Source: Chloroflexota bacterium
GTDB lineage: Bacteria; Chloroflexota; Limnocylindria; QHBO01
Direction of reading: 5' to 3'
DNA length: 6,274 nt
NCBI GenBank assembly: GCA_019348395.1
Contig: JAHWJN010000081.1
Location: 1-6,274 of the forward strand
The notes below the pieces were generated by a model. It was not told where the DNA came from, did not search any database, and saw only the letters and a program-made list of their open reading frames with translations. Of this stretch, positions 5,275 to 6,274 are shown one piece after another (within the stretch, counting starts at the first letter, position 1; every line of letters begins with the position of its first letter). The translations under genes were made by a program, and so were the position numbers.

Positions 5275-6274
5275 TCTCCGACCAGGGGTCGTAGTCGGGG
5301 TCCGGGGGTTCGGCAGCGGGGCGGATCTCCTCCGGCACGTTCCGCAGGTTGACGCGCACGCGCCACCACACCGTCGACCGGCCGCGCATCGCGTCCACCA
5401 GCAGGTCCTCCGGGTCGCGGACGTGCTCGGCGGCGTCAGGGTGGCGGGAGCGCCAGCGCTCGAGGCCGGCGAGGGCATCGGCCTTGTCGGCGGCCTGGCT
5501 GATGACGAGCAGCGGCTGCGAGGAGCGGCGGCGACCGGTGGGGGACACCGTGCCGTCCGGCTTTCGGGCCGGGGCCGTGGGCCTGGCCGGCGCCACCGAG
5601 CCGGCCCGGCCGCGCGGTGCGGTGGGATCGGTCGGCGCGCCCTGCGGGGCACGACGCTTGGACGGTTGGACGCGGGGCGGCTCGCCGGCCTGCTTCGCGT
5701 AATGCGGCGGCCACGGAGCGTCTCCCTGGCCCTCGGCCTCATGGCGAGCGACGAGGTCGCGGAGCGGGTCCAGCGAGTACGCGACGTCGTCGATGCCGGC
5801 CCCCACGTCCCCGAGCTGCGCGTATCGACCCGGGACCGTGCGCAGGGTGAAATCCCCCAGCTCTGCCTCGGGCACCTCGCTCCAGGTCAGCGGCGCGCTG
5901 ACGGTGGCCTCGGGCCGCGGACGCACCGAATACACCGATGCCACGGTCCGGTCCTTGGCGTTCTGGTTGTAGTCGAGGAAGACGCCGTGGCGTTCCTCCT
6001 TCCACCACCGGGACGTGGCCAGCTTCGGTGCGCGCCGCTCGACCTCGCGGGCGAGCGCCAGGGCGGCTCGGCGCACCTCCCCGAATGCCCAGCGCGGCTC
6101 GATGCGCACGTAGACGTGGATCCCGCGCGAGCCCGACGTCTTGGGCCACCCGACGTAGCCGAGCCCCTCGAGCACCTCGCGAACGACGAGCGCCACGGAA
6201 CGGACATCCGACCACGGCACGCCCGGCCCCGGGTCGAGGTCGACCCGCAGCTCGTCGGGATGCTCGAGGTCGCC
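5258..6274 (-). CDS. LigD-type primase-polymerase (Prim-PolC/PolD-like), C-terminal part
   Basis: 338 codons plus the stop; the reading frame is open to the right edge, so the N-terminus (at least about 120-130 residues in relatives) is missing. Seen: HPDELRVDLDPGPGVPW (5-21) with metal-binding D12 and D14; KTSGSRGIHVYV (45-56) with H53 in the nucleotide pocket; VFLDYNQNAKDRTVASVYSVR (98-118) with the third carboxylate D101; and PLTWSEV (128-134). These are the core motifs of the archaeo-eukaryotic primase-like polymerase domain of LigD. The domain ends near 180. A proline-, alanine- and arginine-rich linker (about 186-252) follows, then a C-terminal domain (253-338) with PLLVISQAADKADALAGLERW and DPDYDPW. 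This tail is familiar from stand-alone actinobacterial polymerases. Such enzymes fill short gaps, preferring ribonucleotides, before a ligase seals them. Because Pseudomonas-type LigD has its polymerase at the C-terminus, a fused ligase upstream cannot be excluded, but the tail argues against it. Confidence 0.93.
   Translation of the reverse strand, partial: GDLEHPDELRVDLDPGPGVPWSDVRSVALVVREVLEGLGYVGWPKTSGSRGIHVYVRIEPRWAFGEVRRAALALAREVERRAPKLATSRWWKEERHGVFLDYNQNAKDRTVASVYSVRPRPEATVSAPLTWSEVPEAELGDFTLRTVPGRYAQLGDVGAGIDDVAYSLDPLRDLVARHEAEGQGDAPWPPHYAKQAGEPPRVQPSKRRAPQGAPTDPTAPRGRAGSVAPARPTAPARKPDGTVSPTGRRRSSQPLLVISQAADKADALAGLERWRSRHPDAAEHVRDPEDLLVDAMRGRSTVWWRVRVNLRNVPEEIRPAAEPPDPDYDPWSEITGDR

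Noticed and set aside
6218..6220. GTG at 6220 as the true start of the polymerase gene
   Set aside because: The frame stays open to the window edge and the upstream codons encode HPDELRVDLDP with the catalytic aspartates, so the gene extends beyond the window.

Overview
The window is a compact, very GC-rich stretch of bacterial chromosome. The high G/C in third codon positions, GTG starts, and the presence of stand-alone LigC-type and LigD-polymerase-type proteins suggest Actinomycetota or a GC-rich Chloroflexota lineage. This is inferred from protein style, as there is no rRNA or other taxonomic marker. Six protein-coding genes fill almost every base and there is no gap longer than about 45 bp. 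I found no tRNA, rRNA, CRISPR array, insertion sequence or phage gene.

The left half (1-2422) is a minus-strand operon of three genes. In transcription order these are a membrane-anchored extracytoplasmic beta protein of unknown function, a beta-CASP metallo-beta-lactamase-fold ribonuclease joined to it by a 4-bp GTGA overlap, and, 16 bp further on, the first 38 codons of an S-adenosylmethionine hydroxide adenosyltransferase (DUF62 family) that runs off the left edge.

The right half starts with a divergent plus-strand gene for an ATP-dependent DNA ligase of the LigC type (2429-3535). A plus-strand DUF885 zinc-peptidase-like gene (3580-5274) follows. The last gene, on the minus strand and convergent, is the C-terminal 338 residues of a LigD-type primase-polymerase (5258-6274); its N-terminus lies past the right edge. 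It overlaps the DUF885 gene tail to tail by 17 bp.

The ligase and the primase-polymerase form the recognisable functional pair: gap filling with (ribo)nucleotides followed by sealing. In mycobacteria the equivalent LigC and Prim-PolC genes are neighbours, and they have been linked to excision repair as well as backup end joining. Here a peptidase gene sits between them. No Ku gene is visible.

The most notable non-coding signal is a perfect 10-1-10 palindrome (2406-2426) between and over the divergent start codons of the ligase and the membrane-protein operon. Other points worth a look are a Rieske-like but ligand-less domain in the membrane protein, an acidic insert in the beta-CASP nuclease, a 10-bp hairpin near the end of the membrane-protein gene, and a conserved-looking domain after a basic linker in the polymerase. 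I see no clear sign of an entirely new multi-gene system.
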